Positions 23,942-32,732 of a DNA stretch of 34,176 nucleotides are shown here, piece after piece. The stretch is from Enterobacterales bacterium. GTDB taxonomy: Bacteria > Pseudomonadota > Gammaproteobacteria > Enterobacterales > Enterobacteriaceae. The DNA lies in NCBI GenBank assembly GCA_015655145.1, contig JAATFO010000137.1, positions 1 to 34,176 on the forward strand. The letters are read 5' to 3'. Each line of letters begins with the position of its first letter. Position 1 is the first letter of the stretch. Made by a program: the position numbers and the translations under genes. Below the pieces are notes generated by a model. That model was given only the letters and a program-made list of their open reading frames with translations, had not been told where the DNA came from and searched no databases.

Positions 23942-24679
23942 TTACTGGGGCGTAAGGAAAGGGAAAGTTACCAGTGTGACGCCATGTTCATCCACCTGAA
24001 TCATTGACCCCTGCTGATGCCAGGCGCCCAGTACCACACGTTCAGCATCTTCACCATCAATATGGAGCGGATGCACCGCCGGGCGATGAGTATGACCGTG
24101 GATCAGCCATTGCACCTGATGACGGCGCATCGTTTCCAGTACGGCCCCGGCATTAACGTCCATAATATGGTCTGGTTTATGGTGGTTGGCATTTTGGCTA
24201 TCGCTGCGCAGACGCGCGGCAATACGTTGACGCACCAATAAAGGCAGTGCAAGAAACAGTTTTTGCAACCAGCGTTGATGAACCCGGCGGCGAAAACGTT
24301 GATAGCCGGGATCATCAGTGCAAAGTGTATCGCCATGCATAATCAGTATCCGCTTGCCATACAGTTCCAGCACCTGCTCTTGCGGCAGCAATGTCATGCC
24401 GCTGGCTTGCGCAAAACGGTGGCCGAGAAGAAAATCACGGTTGCCATGAATGAAGTAAACCGCAACCTGATATTGCTGTAGCTGACGCAGCGCGTTGGCG
24501 ATATCGGTGTGTAATGGATCGGGATCGTCGTCACCGATCCAGGCATCAAACAAATCGCCAAGAATGTACAGCGCCTCAGCCTGCCGAGCTTCGCGCTGTA
24601 AAAAATGCAGAAAACCAGCGGTAATGGTCGGCTCTTGCTGACACAGATGGATATCTGCGACGAATAATGTCCGCGGCAT
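23942..24679 (-). CDS. lpxH: UDP-2,3-diacylglucosamine pyrophosphatase LpxH
   Basis: A 245-residue calcineurin-like phosphoesterase of lipid A synthesis, hydrolysing UDP-2,3-diacylglucosamine to lipid X at the inner face of the inner membrane. Metal-binding motifs are in order: FVADIHL (Asp9, His11), [38 protein letters not shown] and [13 protein letters not shown]. The start shares a base with the ppiB stop (TAATG), so the two genes form a coupled operon as in E. coli. Confidence 0.97.
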   Translation of the reverse strand: MPRTLFVADIHLCQQEPTITAGFLHFLQREARQAEALYILGDLFDAWIGDDDPDPLHTDIANALRQLQQYQVAVYFIHGNRDFLLGHRFAQASGMTLLPQEQVLELYGKRILIMHGDTLCTDDPGYQRFRRRVHQRWLQKLFLALPLLVRQRIAARLRSDSQNANHHKPDHIMDVNAGAVLETMRRHQVQWLIHGHTHRPAVHPLHIDGEDAERVVLGAWHQQGSMIQVDEHGVTLVTFPFLTPQ

Positions 24680-25173
24680 TACTCGCTAACGATCACTTTC
24701 TGAATAACAACGTCTTCTTTAGGGACATCTTGATGCATGCCGCTACGGCTGGTGGCGACGGCTTTAATTTTATCCACCACATCCATGCCTGACGTCACTT
24801 CGGCAAACACACAATAACCCCAGCCTTGCAGGCTTTCGTCACGGAAGTTCAGAAAGTCATTGTCGGCGACGTTAATGAAGAATTGCGCTGTCGCCGAATG
24901 CGGTGCGGAAGTTCGTGCCATTGCCAGCGTACCACGGGTGTTTTTCAGGTTGTTGTTGGCTTCATTACGGATTTCCGCACCGGTATCTTTTTGTTTCATA
25001 CCGGGTTCGAAACCACCACCCTGGACCATAAAACCATTGATAACACGGTGAAAAATGGTGTTATCGTAGAAGCCTTCACGACAGTAGTCCAGGAAGTTTT
25101 TCACTGTTATCGGGGCTTTATCGTCAAAGGTGTTAATGACAATGTCGCCATGATTTGTCTGGAAAGTAACCAT
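24679..25173 (-). CDS. ppiB: Cytoplasmic peptidyl-prolyl isomerase B (cyclophilin)
   Basis: A 164-residue cyclophilin, the same length as E. coli Ppi[32 protein letters not shown] opens it, followed by the catalytic [19 protein letters not shown] (active-site Arg in FHRV) and [23 protein letters not shown]. There is no signal peptide, so it is the cytoplasmic form. It precedes lpxH with a 1-base overlap and is divergent from cysS. Confidence 0.97.
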   Translation of the reverse strand: MVTFQTNHGDIVINTFDDKAPITVKNFLDYCREGFYDNTIFHRVINGFMVQGGGFEPGMKQKDTGAEIRNEANNNLKNTRGTLAMARTSAPHSATAQFFINVADNDFLNFRDESLQGWGYCVFAEVTSGMDVVDKIKAVATSRSGMHQDVPKEDVVIQKVIVSE

Positions 25174-25414
25174 AATTTCATCCTGTAAAGAGTGGGGTAG
25201 TTAGCATAGATACTCATGTGCGCACGGTGAGAAACGCCGTGGCAATTTTAACTGACGCCCCTTATATCATAATTTCCAATGACGCGTCAGTAAGGTGTCA
25301 GTCATCATTGTTTATGCCTTTCCTTGCATTGCATCGCGCTTCCGTGAAAAATACGTCACAATATCCTGTCAAATCAGTTTCGTTAACCCGCACACGTCAA
25401 TACGGAATGTTTCA

Positions 25415-26800
25415 ATGCTAAAGATTTTCAATACCCTGACTCGTCAAAAAGAGGAATTCAAACCGATTCATGCTGGCAGTGTGGGCATGTATGTGTGCGG
25501 CATCACCGTTTATGACCTGTGTCACATTGGTCATGGCCGAACATTTGTGGCATTCGACGTCGTGGCGCGTTATCTGCGGCATTGCGGCTATAAGCTGAAA
25601 TATGTGCGCAATATTACGGATATTGATGACAAAATCATTAAACGCGCCAATGAGAAAGGGGAGACGGTAGAAACGTTGACTAACCGCATGATTGCGGAAA
25701 TGCACGCGGATTTTGCCGCGCTGAATATACTGCCGCCTGATCGCGAACCACGCGCGACCCATCATATTGCTGAGATTATTGAAATTGTTAGCCAACTGAT
25801 CAAACGTGAGCATGCCTATGTTGCCAGTAATGGTGATGTGATGTTTGCTGTCGCCAGCGATCCGCACTATGGCTGTCTGTCGCGTCAGGACCTGGATCAA
25901 TTACAGGCGGGAGCGCGGGTTGAGGTGGCTGATGTTAAGCATAACCCGATGGATTTTGTCTTATGGAAAATGTCTAAGGCGGGCGAACCCAGTTGGTCGT
26001 CACCGTGGGGAGCCGGACGTCCTGGCTGGCATATCGAGTGTTCAGCGATGAATTGTAATCAACTGGGCGCTCATTTTGATATTCATGGCGGTGGTTCTGA
26101 CTTAATGTTCCCACATCATGAAAATGAAATTGCTCAGTCAACCTGTGCCCATGATGGGCCTTACGTTAATTACTGGATGCATTCCGGCATGGTAATGGTT
26201 GATCGTGAGAAGATGTCGAAATCGCTGAATAATTTTTTCACTGTCCGTGATGTGCTGAAACACTACGATGCAGAAACCGTGCGCTATTTCCTGATGTCGG
26301 GCCACTATCGCAGTCAGCTTAATTATGGTGAAGATAATCTTCGGCAAGCCCGTGCGGCGCTGGAACGTCTTTACACCGCATTGCGCAATACAGATGCTCA
26401 TGCCGTCGCGGTGGGTGGGGAAGCGTTTGAAACGCGTTTTCGCGAAGCAATGGATGATGACTTCAATACGCCGGAAGCCTATTCGGTGTTGTTCGATCTG
26501 GCGCGTGAAGTAAACCGTCTGAAAGGTGAAAATATTCAGGCGGCGCATGGCCTGGCGGCCAGACTGCGTCAACTGGCTGGGGTAATGGGCTTACTGGAAC
26601 AGGATCCAGAGCAATTCTTGCAGAGTGGTGCGCAGGGGAGTGATGATGAAGTGGCGACCATTGAGGCGTTGATCAAAATGCGCAATGATGCACGCCAGGC
26701 AAAAGACTGGGCGCAGGCCGATGTGGCGCGTGACCGGCTTAATGCGTTGGGGATTGTTCTGGAAGATGGCCCACAGGGTACGAGCTGGCGACGTAAATAG
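25415..26800 (+). CDS. cysS: Cysteinyl-tRNA synthetase
   Basis: A 461-residue class I aminoacyl-tRNA synthetase, matching E. coli in length. The zinc ligand Cys28 (YVCGITVYD), the HIGH box at 37-40 (CHIGHGRT), further zinc ligands in WHIECSAMN and [15 protein letters not shown], and the KMSKS loop ([12 protein letters not shown]) are all present. [10 protein letters not shown] at 25415 is the true start; the in-frame extension to 25295 is not part of the protein. Confidence 0.98.
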   Translation: MLKIFNTLTRQKEEFKPIHAGSVGMYVCGITVYDLCHIGHGRTFVAFDVVARYLRHCGYKLKYVRNITDIDDKIIKRANEKGETVETLTNRMIAEMHADFAALNILPPDREPRATHHIAEIIEIVSQLIKREHAYVASNGDVMFAVASDPHYGCLSRQDLDQLQAGARVEVADVKHNPMDFVLWKMSKAGEPSWSSPWGAGRPGWHIECSAMNCNQLGAHFDIHGGGSDLMFPHHENEIAQSTCAHDGPYVNYWMHSGMVMVDREKMSKSLNNFFTVRDVLKHYDAETVRYFLMSGHYRSQLNYGEDNLRQARAALERLYTALRNTDAHAVAVGGEAFETRFREAMDDDFNTPEAYSVLFDLAREVNRLKGENIQAAHGLAARLRQLAGVMGLLEQDPEQFLQSGAQGSDDEVATIEALIKMRNDARQAKDWAQADVARDRLNALGIVLEDGPQGTSWRRK

Positions 26801-26824
26801 CGCCAATAATAAACGGCGGCTTTT
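26799..26824 (+). terminator. Probable terminator overlapping the cysS stop
   Basis: AGCGCC (26799-26804) pairs with GGCGGCT (26815-26821) with one bulged base, followed by TTTT. It begins inside the cysS stop codon. The stem is short, so efficiency is uncertain. Confidence 0.45.
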
Positions 26825-27014
26825 CTGACCACCGGCTATCACCACCTTTGACACAAAACCAGTTCCGCTTACGGCTCCGACAGCCGCAGGTCGATCCTGG
26901 CGGGGCAGGAGACGGTTTGGCGATACCCGATGAGGGAAGGTTTGAGACCCGTCGGCCTCGTGCCGGCAGATATTTTACCGGGTAACGATGCTGGAACCGC
27001 GAATCACGGGCTTG

Positions 27015-28040
27015 TCAATCGTTAACCGTGATGACGATTTTTCCGACGTGACTGCCGCTCTGAAGATGTTGGAACGCCGCGCGCGCTTCGGCAAAGGAAA
27101 ATACGCTGTCGATGACCGGGCTCAGACCGGATACTGTCCAGACCCGCAGCAGTTCCTCCAGCATCGGCCGGTCGCCAACGGCCACAGAGCGGATGGTGGC
27201 CCCGCACCCTTTGAGGTGAAAGTAGTCGATACCCGGATTCTCACTACTCAGGAAGCCTATCAGCACGACTTCACCACCCCAGCGGACCGCATCAAGTGAC
27301 TGGTTGATCGTGGCCGGGCCGCCGACCTCGACAACACAGTCGACGCCAGTCCCGTGGGTCACCTCCCTGGTGATGTGCTGGCCCCAGACCGGGATATCGT
27401 TGTAATTGACGATGTGGTCTGCACCCAGCGCCTTCAGTCGTTCGGCTTTTTCCGCACTGGATGTCGTGGCGATGACGGTGGCCCCCACGGCTTTGGCGAG
27501 CTGCACAGCAAACATTGAAACGCCACCGGTTCCAAGGGTAAGTACCGTTTGCCCGGCGCGTACCGGAGTCCCCCCGGAGAGCGCATTCCAGGCGGTTGTC
27601 GCCGCGCAGGGTAATGTAGCGCCGTCACGGACTGAAATGTTGTCCGGTAGCGATACGATCGCTTCCTGAGACACCACCTTGAACTCGACCAACCAGCCAT
27701 CTGAACCTGTGCCGTAACTTTGCAGCATCATCCCGAATGGGGGCCGCCCCCCCAACCAGCGTGCGTGAAAACAGCTGACAACCCGATCCCCCGGCTTGAA
27801 AGCCGTGACGCCTTCGCCGACCGCGACGATTTCGCCAGTTGCATCGCTACAGGGGATGAGTCCGGGCTTGGCGGGCCAGATATAACGGCCAAGTACCGGC
27901 GCGATATCACGGTAATTCAGTGAAACGGCACATACCCTGATAAGCACTTCCCCACGCAGAGGGACCGGCAGGGGCTCATCGTGCAAGGTCAGGTCGGCGA
28001 GGGAAGACAGGGCATCGAAGCGCCAGGCGTGCATGGTCAT
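27015..28040 (-). CDS. Zinc-independent MDR-family oxidoreductase (quinone reductase-like)
   Basis: A 341-residue medium-chain dehydrogenase/reductase. The N-terminal GroES-like domain contains LNYRDIAPVLGRY and GEGVTAFKPGDRVV. The Rossmann domain starts LTLGTGGVSMFAVQLAKAVGATVIAT and continues SSAEKAERLKALGADHIVNY, typical of NADPH-using enzymes. The zinc-binding residues of true alcohol dehydrogenases are missing, so quinone or enone reduction is more likely than alcohol oxidation. It is divergent from an HxlR regulator, a common pairing for aldehyde- or quinone-responsive reductases. The composition is more GC-rich than the neighbouring cysS, which suggests acquisition. Confidence 0.87.
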   Translation of the reverse strand: MTMHAWRFDALSSLADLTLHDEPLPVPLRGEVLIRVCAVSLNYRDIAPVLGRYIWPAKPGLIPCSDATGEIVAVGEGVTAFKPGDRVVSCFHARWLGGRPPFGMMLQSYGTGSDGWLVEFKVVSQEAIVSLPDNISVRDGATLPCAATTAWNALSGGTPVRAGQTVLTLGTGGVSMFAVQLAKAVGATVIATTSSAEKAERLKALGADHIVNYNDIPVWGQHITREVTHGTGVDCVVEVGGPATINQSLDAVRWGGEVVLIGFLSSENPGIDYFHLKGCGATIRSVAVGDRPMLEELLRVWTVSGLSPVIDSVFSFAEARAAFQHLQSGSHVGKIVITVND

Positions 28041-28176
28041 GGCCTATATTCCTGTGAAGTGAAGGGACATGGTGGAACGCGTCCGGAGTCGTGCTTGCAG
28101 TCTTCTGTATACTATGGTGGTGTTGTTATCACAAGAACGTACGAAAAAGTCTCATACATACTCAAAGGTAACCTCT

Positions 28177-28563
28177 GTGACGGCAAAAACAAAAACGACC
28201 TATCGCGAATGCTCCCGAACTCACTTTGCCGCCGACATGCAATGTGCGATTCGTGTTCTCGAAGGTCGCTGGAAGATGATGATTTTGGCCCATCTCTTTG
28301 AGGGGCCACTCATGCGTTTCTCGGACCTTCAGCGAGCCATTCCGGACATCTCGCAGAAAATGCTGATCCAGCAGCTCCGGGCACTGGAACAGGAAAAAGT
28401 CATTTTCCGCATAGTTCACGCTCAGGTTCCTCCCAAGGTTGAGTATGGTCTTACTGAAATTGGGAAGGCGCTGAACCCCGTCTTCATGGCCCTGCAGGAT
28501 TGGGCGGATCTGCGACGGGCGGTTAAGGCATTGGAGCCGCACCCGGACAGCCAGAAATCCTGA
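28177..28563 (+). CDS. HxlR-family transcriptional regulator
   Basis: A 128-residue winged-helix regulator. CAIRVLEGRWKMMILAHLFEGPLMRFSDLQRAIPDISQKMLIQQLRALEQ carries all HxlR signatures (GRWKMMIL, RFSDLQRAIPDISQKML, cited as landmarks), followed by the wing VPPKVEYGLTEIGKAL. GTG 28177 is preferred because AAGGTAA lies 8 bases upstream and it gives the usual family length. The upstream in-frame extension to 28069 lies in the promoter region. A Cys near the N-terminus (REC) could be the redox or electrophile sensor seen in some family members (inference). It probably controls the divergent oxidoreductase gene. Confidence 0.85.
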   Translation: MTAKTKTTYRECSRTHFAADMQCAIRVLEGRWKMMILAHLFEGPLMRFSDLQRAIPDISQKMLIQQLRALEQEKVIFRIVHAQVPPKVEYGLTEIGKALNPVFMALQDWADLRRAVKALEPHPDSQKS

Positions 28564-28591
28564 CCTGACAAGAAAGGTGAAAAAATAGCAC

Positions 28592-28637
28592 TCCCCCCTG
28601 CAATCACGATAATTTTTGTTAGCAGGGAGGATTGCAG
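28592..28637. repeat. Two overlapping, mutually exclusive inverted repeats
   Basis: CCCCCCTGC-type bases 28592-28601 pair with 28622-28631 (one mismatch). The overlapping CTGCAATC (28599-28606) pairs perfectly with GATTGCAG (28630-28637). Only one stem can form at a time. It lies just after the HxlR gene and may be its 3' end structure. Confidence 0.4.
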
Positions 28638-28702
28638 AAAACATGAAAGGAAAATTTCAATGAATGGCCCTGTAAATAAGTCTGTGGTGCGTTAAAAAAT
28701 CA

Positions 28703-28964
28703 CTACAACGTCATCACTTTATCGAGGAGATAATCCCCAATACTTTCCAGAAGCTTCTTTTGGGCTTCAGAGCGCTTAATCCTGGCTTCAGCAAGGATAC
28801 GTGCCAAACACAACCCGCTTCTTTTTGCCTGCGATACGGTATTTGAAGCGCCAGCTTTTAGCTCCGTTAAGAAAAACTTCGAGATACATCCCGCCACCAT
28901 CGGCAAATTTGTATGACTTGTCCCTGGGCTTCGCAGAGTCGCTTTGTCGGGCAGTTAGCTTCAT
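28703..28964 (-). pseudogene. Remnant of a P4-type tyrosine integrase (N-terminal arm-binding domain)
   Basis: On the minus strand, ATG 28964 opens MKLTARQSDSAKPRDKSYKF followed by ADGGGMYLEVFLNGAKSW and GKKKRVVFGTYPC, ending in TGA at 28788. This is the arm-type DNA-binding domain (DUF4102) of P4-like integrases. The next expected residues appear in another frame, LAEARIKRSEAQKKLLES, so a small deletion of the usual AVS-coding segment broke the frame. Homology then stops at LLES and the frame ends at 28703. Core-binding and catalytic domains are absent. The gene is therefore a double-damaged relic marking the border of a former integrative element. Confidence 0.88.
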
Positions 28965-29342
28965 TTGGGAGCATCACTTCCATTGAACCTGTCAATGCCC
29001 TCTATCCCGCCCCCATTGAGGACAAGAACGCGACAGGTGACTCTGGACCAAAGTGGACCTTTGCGGCGTATTATATTCTGAATTAAAGGTGGAATGCAGA
29101 CTTTTAAGGGCCTACAGGATTCGATATAAACACATAACAAACTGATTTCATTTAACTATAAAGATTGTGAAAATCATACATACCCCCAAATGTACCCTCA
29201 TATATTTTTCTATGGACGAACCTTGACTATTTATCGTGCAATTTTGGGATCAGGGTGCTTTCTCACATGTCGGTAATGTCCATCGTTCAAACATCACATT
29301 CCCATTACCCTGCGAAAAATTTCTCTATATACATGCAAAATG

Positions 29343-29464
29343 TGTTGGTTCGGTTGGTTTAGTTGCCTCAAAACGTAAAGACCTTTGTTTTATCTTAATA
29401 TTTTTCAAAAAATTGAACCAACACCACCCGATTTTGAACCAACATCTGGCTGATTGAACCAACA
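29343..29464. repeat. Iteron-like TTGAACCAACA repeats
   Basis: Three direct copies of TTGAACCAACA stand at 29413-29423, 29434-29444 and 29454-29464, spaced 21 and 20 bp, i.e. about two helical turns. A fourth, inverted copy of nine bases (TGTTGGTTC) is at 29343-29351. The regular phasing suggests a protein binds one DNA face, as an integrase-arm, iteron or regulator array. Confidence 0.75.
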
Positions 29465-29481
29465 ATCCTAAAGATTGCGGT

Positions 29482-29525
29482 CCTTTGAATAAAACCATAC
29501 AAACCGTCTGGAGGCGGTTTGTATG
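29482..29525 (-). terminator. Intrinsic terminator of the leftward catabolic operon
   Basis: CATACAAACCG (29496-29506) pairs perfectly with CGGTTTGTATG (29515-29525). On the minus strand the 11-bp stem is followed by GGTTTTATT, a U-rich tail. It lies 28 bases beyond the aminotransferase stop codon. Confidence 0.8.
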
Positions 29526-29552
29526 AACTGGCTGGAGTAAGATGATTGGGTA

Positions 29553-30806
29553 TTAGGTTAGAACAGACTTTCTAACGGTTGAATGTTCTAACAGCGCTGG
29601 GCGAAGTTCCCCGCAGGCGTTTGCGATTTTCTGACAGGCTGATTCCAGCAGGGCATCATCCAGCGCGTAAGCGAGACGCAGATACCCCGGTGTACCAAAC
29701 GCCGTTCCGGGTAGAGTAGCAACATGAGCTTCGGTTAACAGGTAATCGGCAACCGCAACGTCATCATTGAGACGAACGCCCTCAGGGGTTGATTTACCGA
29801 TAAGGCCGGAACAATTTGCGAAGACATAAAACGCGGCCTGCGGCGTCGTGGCGCTTAGCCCGTCGACCTGGTCTATCAGCGCCATCACCCGATCGCGGCG
29901 TTTACCGAGGATAGCCAGCCACTGCGGCAAGAAGTCGGCGGGCTGGGTCAGCGCTGCGACGCCCGCCGCCTGCGCGAGCGAACAAGGGTTAGAGGTGCTT
30001 TGCGACTGAAGAATTGTCATCGCGGAAATTAACCACGTGGGCCCGGCCCCATAGCCCAGACGCCAGCCGGTCATGGAAAAGCCTTTCGAGAGCCCATTAA
30101 CCGTCAGGATACGCTCGCGCAGCGCCGGGGCAACCTGAGCCAGTGTGCAGAAAGGTGCGCCGTCGTAGCGCAGCGCCTCATAGATATCGTCCGCCAGAAT
30201 CAGTACCTGCGGCGCGGCCAACAACACTTCCGCGAGGGCCTGCAGCTCTTCGCAACTGTACAGCGCCCCCGTTGGGTTGGAGGGCGAGTTGAGGATCAGC
30301 CAGCGGGTACGGGGAGTGATGGCTGCGGCCAGAGAGTCCGGCCTGAGTTTCCAGCCATCTTGTTCCCTTGTCGGAACGATAACCGGTTCTCCCTTCGCCA
30401 GCGCCACCATATCGGGGTAAGATACCCAGTAAGGGGCCGGAATAATGGCCTCCAGACCGTTGTTGAGCGTGGCCTGCAGCGCATTGAAAATAAGCTGTTT
30501 AGCGCCGGTACCGGCAATGATCTGCTGGGGAGTAAAATTCAGGTCATTGTCGCGAGCGAATTTATTGATAATGGCCGCCTTCAGCGCGAGGCTTCCGCCG
30601 ACCGCGGTGTACTTTGTCTCACCGGTATTGATGGCATCGATCCCCGCCTGGCCGATAGCTGCAGGCGTTGCAAAGTCCAGCTCGCCCAGGCCGAGGCTAA
30701 TAATGTCGATTCCCTGCTGTTGCAGAATACGGACCCGGTCGGCGATGGCGGCGGTTGGCGACGGACGAACTCGCCGCATTCGCGGCGCGAGAAATTGTGC
30801 TGACAT
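29553..30806 (-). CDS. Class I/II aminotransferase (aspartate/aromatic aminotransferase-like)
   Basis: A 417-residue PLP enzyme of the AspC/Aat Igamma type. The N-terminus RMRRVRPSPTAAIADRVRILQQQGIDIISLGLGELDF is classic (SPT and GLGELDF). PLP contacts are readable: NSPSNPTG (Asn175-Gly180 region), LADDIYE (Asp206/207) and the Schiff-base lysine in NGLSKGFSMTGWRLGYG (Lys241). AAAGAGAT precedes ATG 30806, and the open frame beyond is non-coding. It is the last gene of an operon with a DapA-family enzyme and a PxpA-like protein, so it most likely transaminates an intermediate of that pathway. The substrate is unknown. Confidence 0.88.
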   Translation of the reverse strand: MSAQFLAPRMRRVRPSPTAAIADRVRILQQQGIDIISLGLGELDFATPAAIGQAGIDAINTGETKYTAVGGSLALKAAIINKFARDNDLNFTPQQIIAGTGAKQLIFNALQATLNNGLEAIIPAPYWVSYPDMVALAKGEPVIVPTREQDGWKLRPDSLAAAITPRTRWLILNSPSNPTGALYSCEELQALAEVLLAAPQVLILADDIYEALRYDGAPFCTLAQVAPALRERILTVNGLSKGFSMTGWRLGYGAGPTWLISAMTILQSQSTSNPCSLAQAAGVAALTQPADFLPQWLAILGKRRDRVMALIDQVDGLSATTPQAAFYVFANCSGLIGKSTPEGVRLNDDVAVADYLLTEAHVATLPGTAFGTPGYLRLAYALDDALLESACQKIANACGELRPALLEHSTVRKSVLT

Positions 30807-30870
30807 AGCGATCTCTTTGGTTAGATGCCGCCACAAGCGCAGCGGCGTATTAATCTGTTTCAGGGTGAAC

Positions 30871-31794
30871 TCAGGCCGGCAGAGTGACGCCGCTACGCGC
30901 GTCGGCGGCGAGCCGCTGAAGCTCCGCCTGCGTTTCGGCAATCACCTCCGGGGTGACATCGATCAGCGGTAAACGCACGTGTCCGCCGTTGAAGCCGCGC
31001 AGATTCATTGCGGCTTTTACCAGCTGCGGCTGGCCGTGGCGACGCGCCAGCGCGCGGAAGCCGTACCATAGGCGATGTAATTCTCTGGCGGCGACGGCAT
31101 CCCCGCGTTCCAGCGCGCGGAAGCTGGCCAACACCAGCTCCGGCAGCGCACCGCTGTTGGTGGTGCTGATGCCATCGAAGCCGCACATCATCGGCCCTAA
31201 AAACGCCAGATCTGAGGCGCAGAACAGACGCAGGCGGCCGGATAAGCGATTGGCGATTTGGTCAATGACGGTCGGATTGAGATCGCCCTGCTTAATACCC
31301 ACGACCTGCGGGATATCCGCCAGTTGCTCCAGCAGTGCCGGGGGCAAGGTTATGCCGATACCCGGCGCGTTGTAGACCAGAATACCGGTCTTCGACAACG
31401 GCGCCATCTGCTTAAAGAAGCTAACGATTTGCGCATCGGTCACTTCCGATACAAAAGGCGGCGTGACCATCGGCAGGCCGCCCAGGTCGCCCGCCAAAGC
31501 GGTCAGTTCGCGGACCACCCGGGCGTCGGACCCGGCGCTGCACAGCATAACCGGAACGCGATCCCCCACGACCTGCATGACGTGGCGGAAAATAGCGACG
31601 CGCTCCTCAACGCTCAACGCCGGGAACTCGCCATAGGTCCCGCCAATCAGGATACCGTCATAGCCCAGGGCGACGACGCGCTCAATATTGGCGGCCAGCC
31701 CCGCGAAATCAATATCCCCTTGTGCGGTGAAAGGGGTCACGGTGATATTGAAAATACCGCGCAGTCTTTCGTGACATTCAACCTTGTCTTTCAT
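30871..31794 (-). CDS. DapA-family (dihydrodipicolinate synthase/N-acetylneuraminate lyase superfamily) aldolase or lyase
   Basis: A 307-residue TIM-barrel Schiff-base enzyme. The catalytic lysine is in VVGIKQGDLN (Lys168), the tyrosine in LVYNAPG (Tyr141) and the entrance motif is GTYGEF (residues 52-57). In true dihydrodipicolinate synthases the tyrosine is followed by PSRT with a carboxylate-binding Arg; here it is APGIGITL, so lysine synthesis is unlikely. Relatives cleave or decarboxylate keto acids such as 2-keto-3-deoxy sugars or hydroxyproline intermediates. AGGAGAG lies 4 bases before ATG 31794, a very strong site. Located between the aminotransferase and the PxpA-like gene. Confidence 0.88.
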   Translation of the reverse strand: MKDKVECHERLRGIFNITVTPFTAQGDIDFAGLAANIERVVALGYDGILIGGTYGEFPALSVEERVAIFRHVMQVVGDRVPVMLCSAGSDARVVRELTALAGDLGGLPMVTPPFVSEVTDAQIVSFFKQMAPLSKTGILVYNAPGIGITLPPALLEQLADIPQVVGIKQGDLNPTVIDQIANRLSGRLRLFCASDLAFLGPMMCGFDGISTTNSGALPELVLASFRALERGDAVAARELHRLWYGFRALARRHGQPQLVKAAMNLRGFNGGHVRLPLIDVTPEVIAETQAELQRLAADARSGVTLPA

Positions 31795-31925
31795 CTTTCT
31801 CTCCTTTACGGGTCGTGCCAAAACGGCATGACGTGGGTTTGGTGGTTAATGACCGGCGTTTGCCTGCCGGTGGTGCAATTACGCACGATTAGTGCGCGTC
31901 ATTTGTTCATTTATGTCGCAACGGC
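31795..31925. promoter_or_regulatory. Intercistronic spacer with stacked hairpins
   Basis: The 131-bp gap between the PxpA-like and DapA-like genes holds ACCGGC/GCCGGT (31852-31857 with 31866-31871) and CGCAC/GTGCG further right (around 31881-31895). These could attenuate or process the operon transcript, or the gap may hold a second promoter; no T-run follows. Confidence 0.35.
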
Positions 31926-32702
31926 CTATAGATGACTCAGTTGGCTAAGCGGGCGAATGACGACGCCCGCGGCAGTCAGACGTTCGCGCAGCGTGCGGGC
32001 GATGGCCACGCCCTGCGGGTTATCACCGTGAACGCAAATGGTGTGAACGGGCATCGAGATTTTGACCCCGCTGATGGTGCGAATCGCCTGCTCTTCAATC
32101 ATTTGCAGCGCACGGCTGGCGGCACGTTCGGGGTCATGGATGATGGCGTCAGGGAGATGGCGCGGCAGAGTCAGCCCGTTTTCACCATAGCTGCGATCGG
32201 CGAACACTTCGCAGGCGATGTGAAGTCCGGCCTTGCGAGCCGCCCGTTCTGTCGCATTGTGCGGCGTGGTAACCAGTACCAGCCGGCGGTCGACGGCGAG
32301 AATGGCGCTGACAATGGCCTCCGATAACGCATCGTCGGTGAAGGCCTGAGTGGCCATTGCGCCGTGCAGTTTAACGTGGGTCATCACATGGCCGCAGACC
32401 CGCGCCACCGCCTGCATCGCGCCTAACTGATACACCACCATTTTGCCGACATCCGCCGGGCTATCGCCGGTAATGGTTCGCCGGCCAAAGCCCCACAGAT
32501 CAAGAAAGCCCGGGTGAGCGCCGACATCCAGCCCGCGTGCTTTGGCGTGGGCCACGGTGCGGTGCATCACCAACGCGTCACCTGCATGAAAACCGCAGGC
32601 CACGTTAGCAGAGGTCACCAGTTCCAACATTGCTTCATCATCACCGACGGTGAATTGACCAAAACTTTCACCCAGATCGGAATTCAGGTCCACTTCTTGC
32701 AT
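31926..32702 (-). CDS. PxpA-like (LamB/YcsF family) protein, divergent from 5-oxoprolinase subunit A
   Basis: A 258-residue protein of the LamB/YcsF family whose best-known member, PxpA, works with PxpB and PxpC to open 5-oxoproline. DLNSDLGESFG, SANVACGFHAGD, GAHPGFLDLWGFGRR, CEVFADRSYGENGLTLPR and ICVHGDNP are all family signatures. The internal motif that reads HVKPHGMLYNQA in E. coli PxpA is HVKLHGAMATQA here, and the following strand also differs, suggesting another substrate. No PxpB or PxpC gene is in the window. GAGGAG precedes ATG 32702. It is first of the leftward operon, transcribed from the divergent region with the TTGGTATACCAA dyad. Confidence 0.85.
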   Translation of the reverse strand: MQEVDLNSDLGESFGQFTVGDDEAMLELVTSANVACGFHAGDALVMHRTVAHAKARGLDVGAHPGFLDLWGFGRRTITGDSPADVGKMVVYQLGAMQAVARVCGHVMTHVKLHGAMATQAFTDDALSEAIVSAILAVDRRLVLVTTPHNATERAARKAGLHIACEVFADRSYGENGLTLPRHLPDAIIHDPERAASRALQMIEEQAIRTISGVKISMPVHTICVHGDNPQGVAIARTLRERLTAAGVVIRPLSQLSHL

Positions 32703-32720
32703 GATCGCTCCTCTAAATAC

Positions 32721-32732
32721 TTGGTATACCAA
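32721..32732. promoter_or_regulatory. Perfect palindromic operator TTGGTATACCAA in the divergent promoter
   Basis: A 12-base perfect palindrome located 18 bases before the PxpA-like start and about 95 bases before the ABC binding-protein start. The TGGTATACCA core is typical of sites bound by GntR/FadR-family regulators (known pattern TNGTNNNACNA). No such regulator lies in the window, so it may be encoded past the right edge. Confidence 0.6.

Larger units (their letters stand above)
28965..29552. other. 588-bp gene-free stretch between integrase remnant and aminotransferase
   Basis: AT-rich, without a credible gene. It holds an ACCTGTC/GACAGGT inverted repeat close to the integrase start (about 28986-29034), the TTGAACCAACA repeat cluster (29343-29464) and the terminator of the leftward aminotransferase operon (29482-29525). 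I found no tRNA 3' end, so the attachment core of the former element is not identified. Confidence 0.6.

Noticed and set aside
25295-25414. N-terminal extension of cysteinyl-tRNA synthetase
   Set aside because: The family begins with [10 protein letters not shown]; the 40 extra codons are unlike any CysS and lie in the promoter region.
28703-28906. 67-codon open frame as an independent gene
   Set aside because: Its C-terminal half is the out-of-frame continuation of the broken integrase, and its N-terminal half is the integrase sequence in a wrong frame.
28965-29100. tRNA 3' end as attachment site next to the integrase remnant
   Set aside because: Some stretches (TCCCGCCCCCATTG, GGATTCGATA) recall tRNA 3' halves, but no acceptor stem, T-arm and CCA combination can be assembled.
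29413-29464. CRISPR array
   Set aside because: The repeat unit is only 11 bases with 9-10 base gaps, there are three copies and no cas genes; iteron-like or operator repeats fit better.
31258-31935. 225-codon plus-strand frame opposite the DapA-like gene
   Set aside because: Shadow of the GC-rich DapA-family gene, which has catalytic residues and a strong ribosome-binding site.
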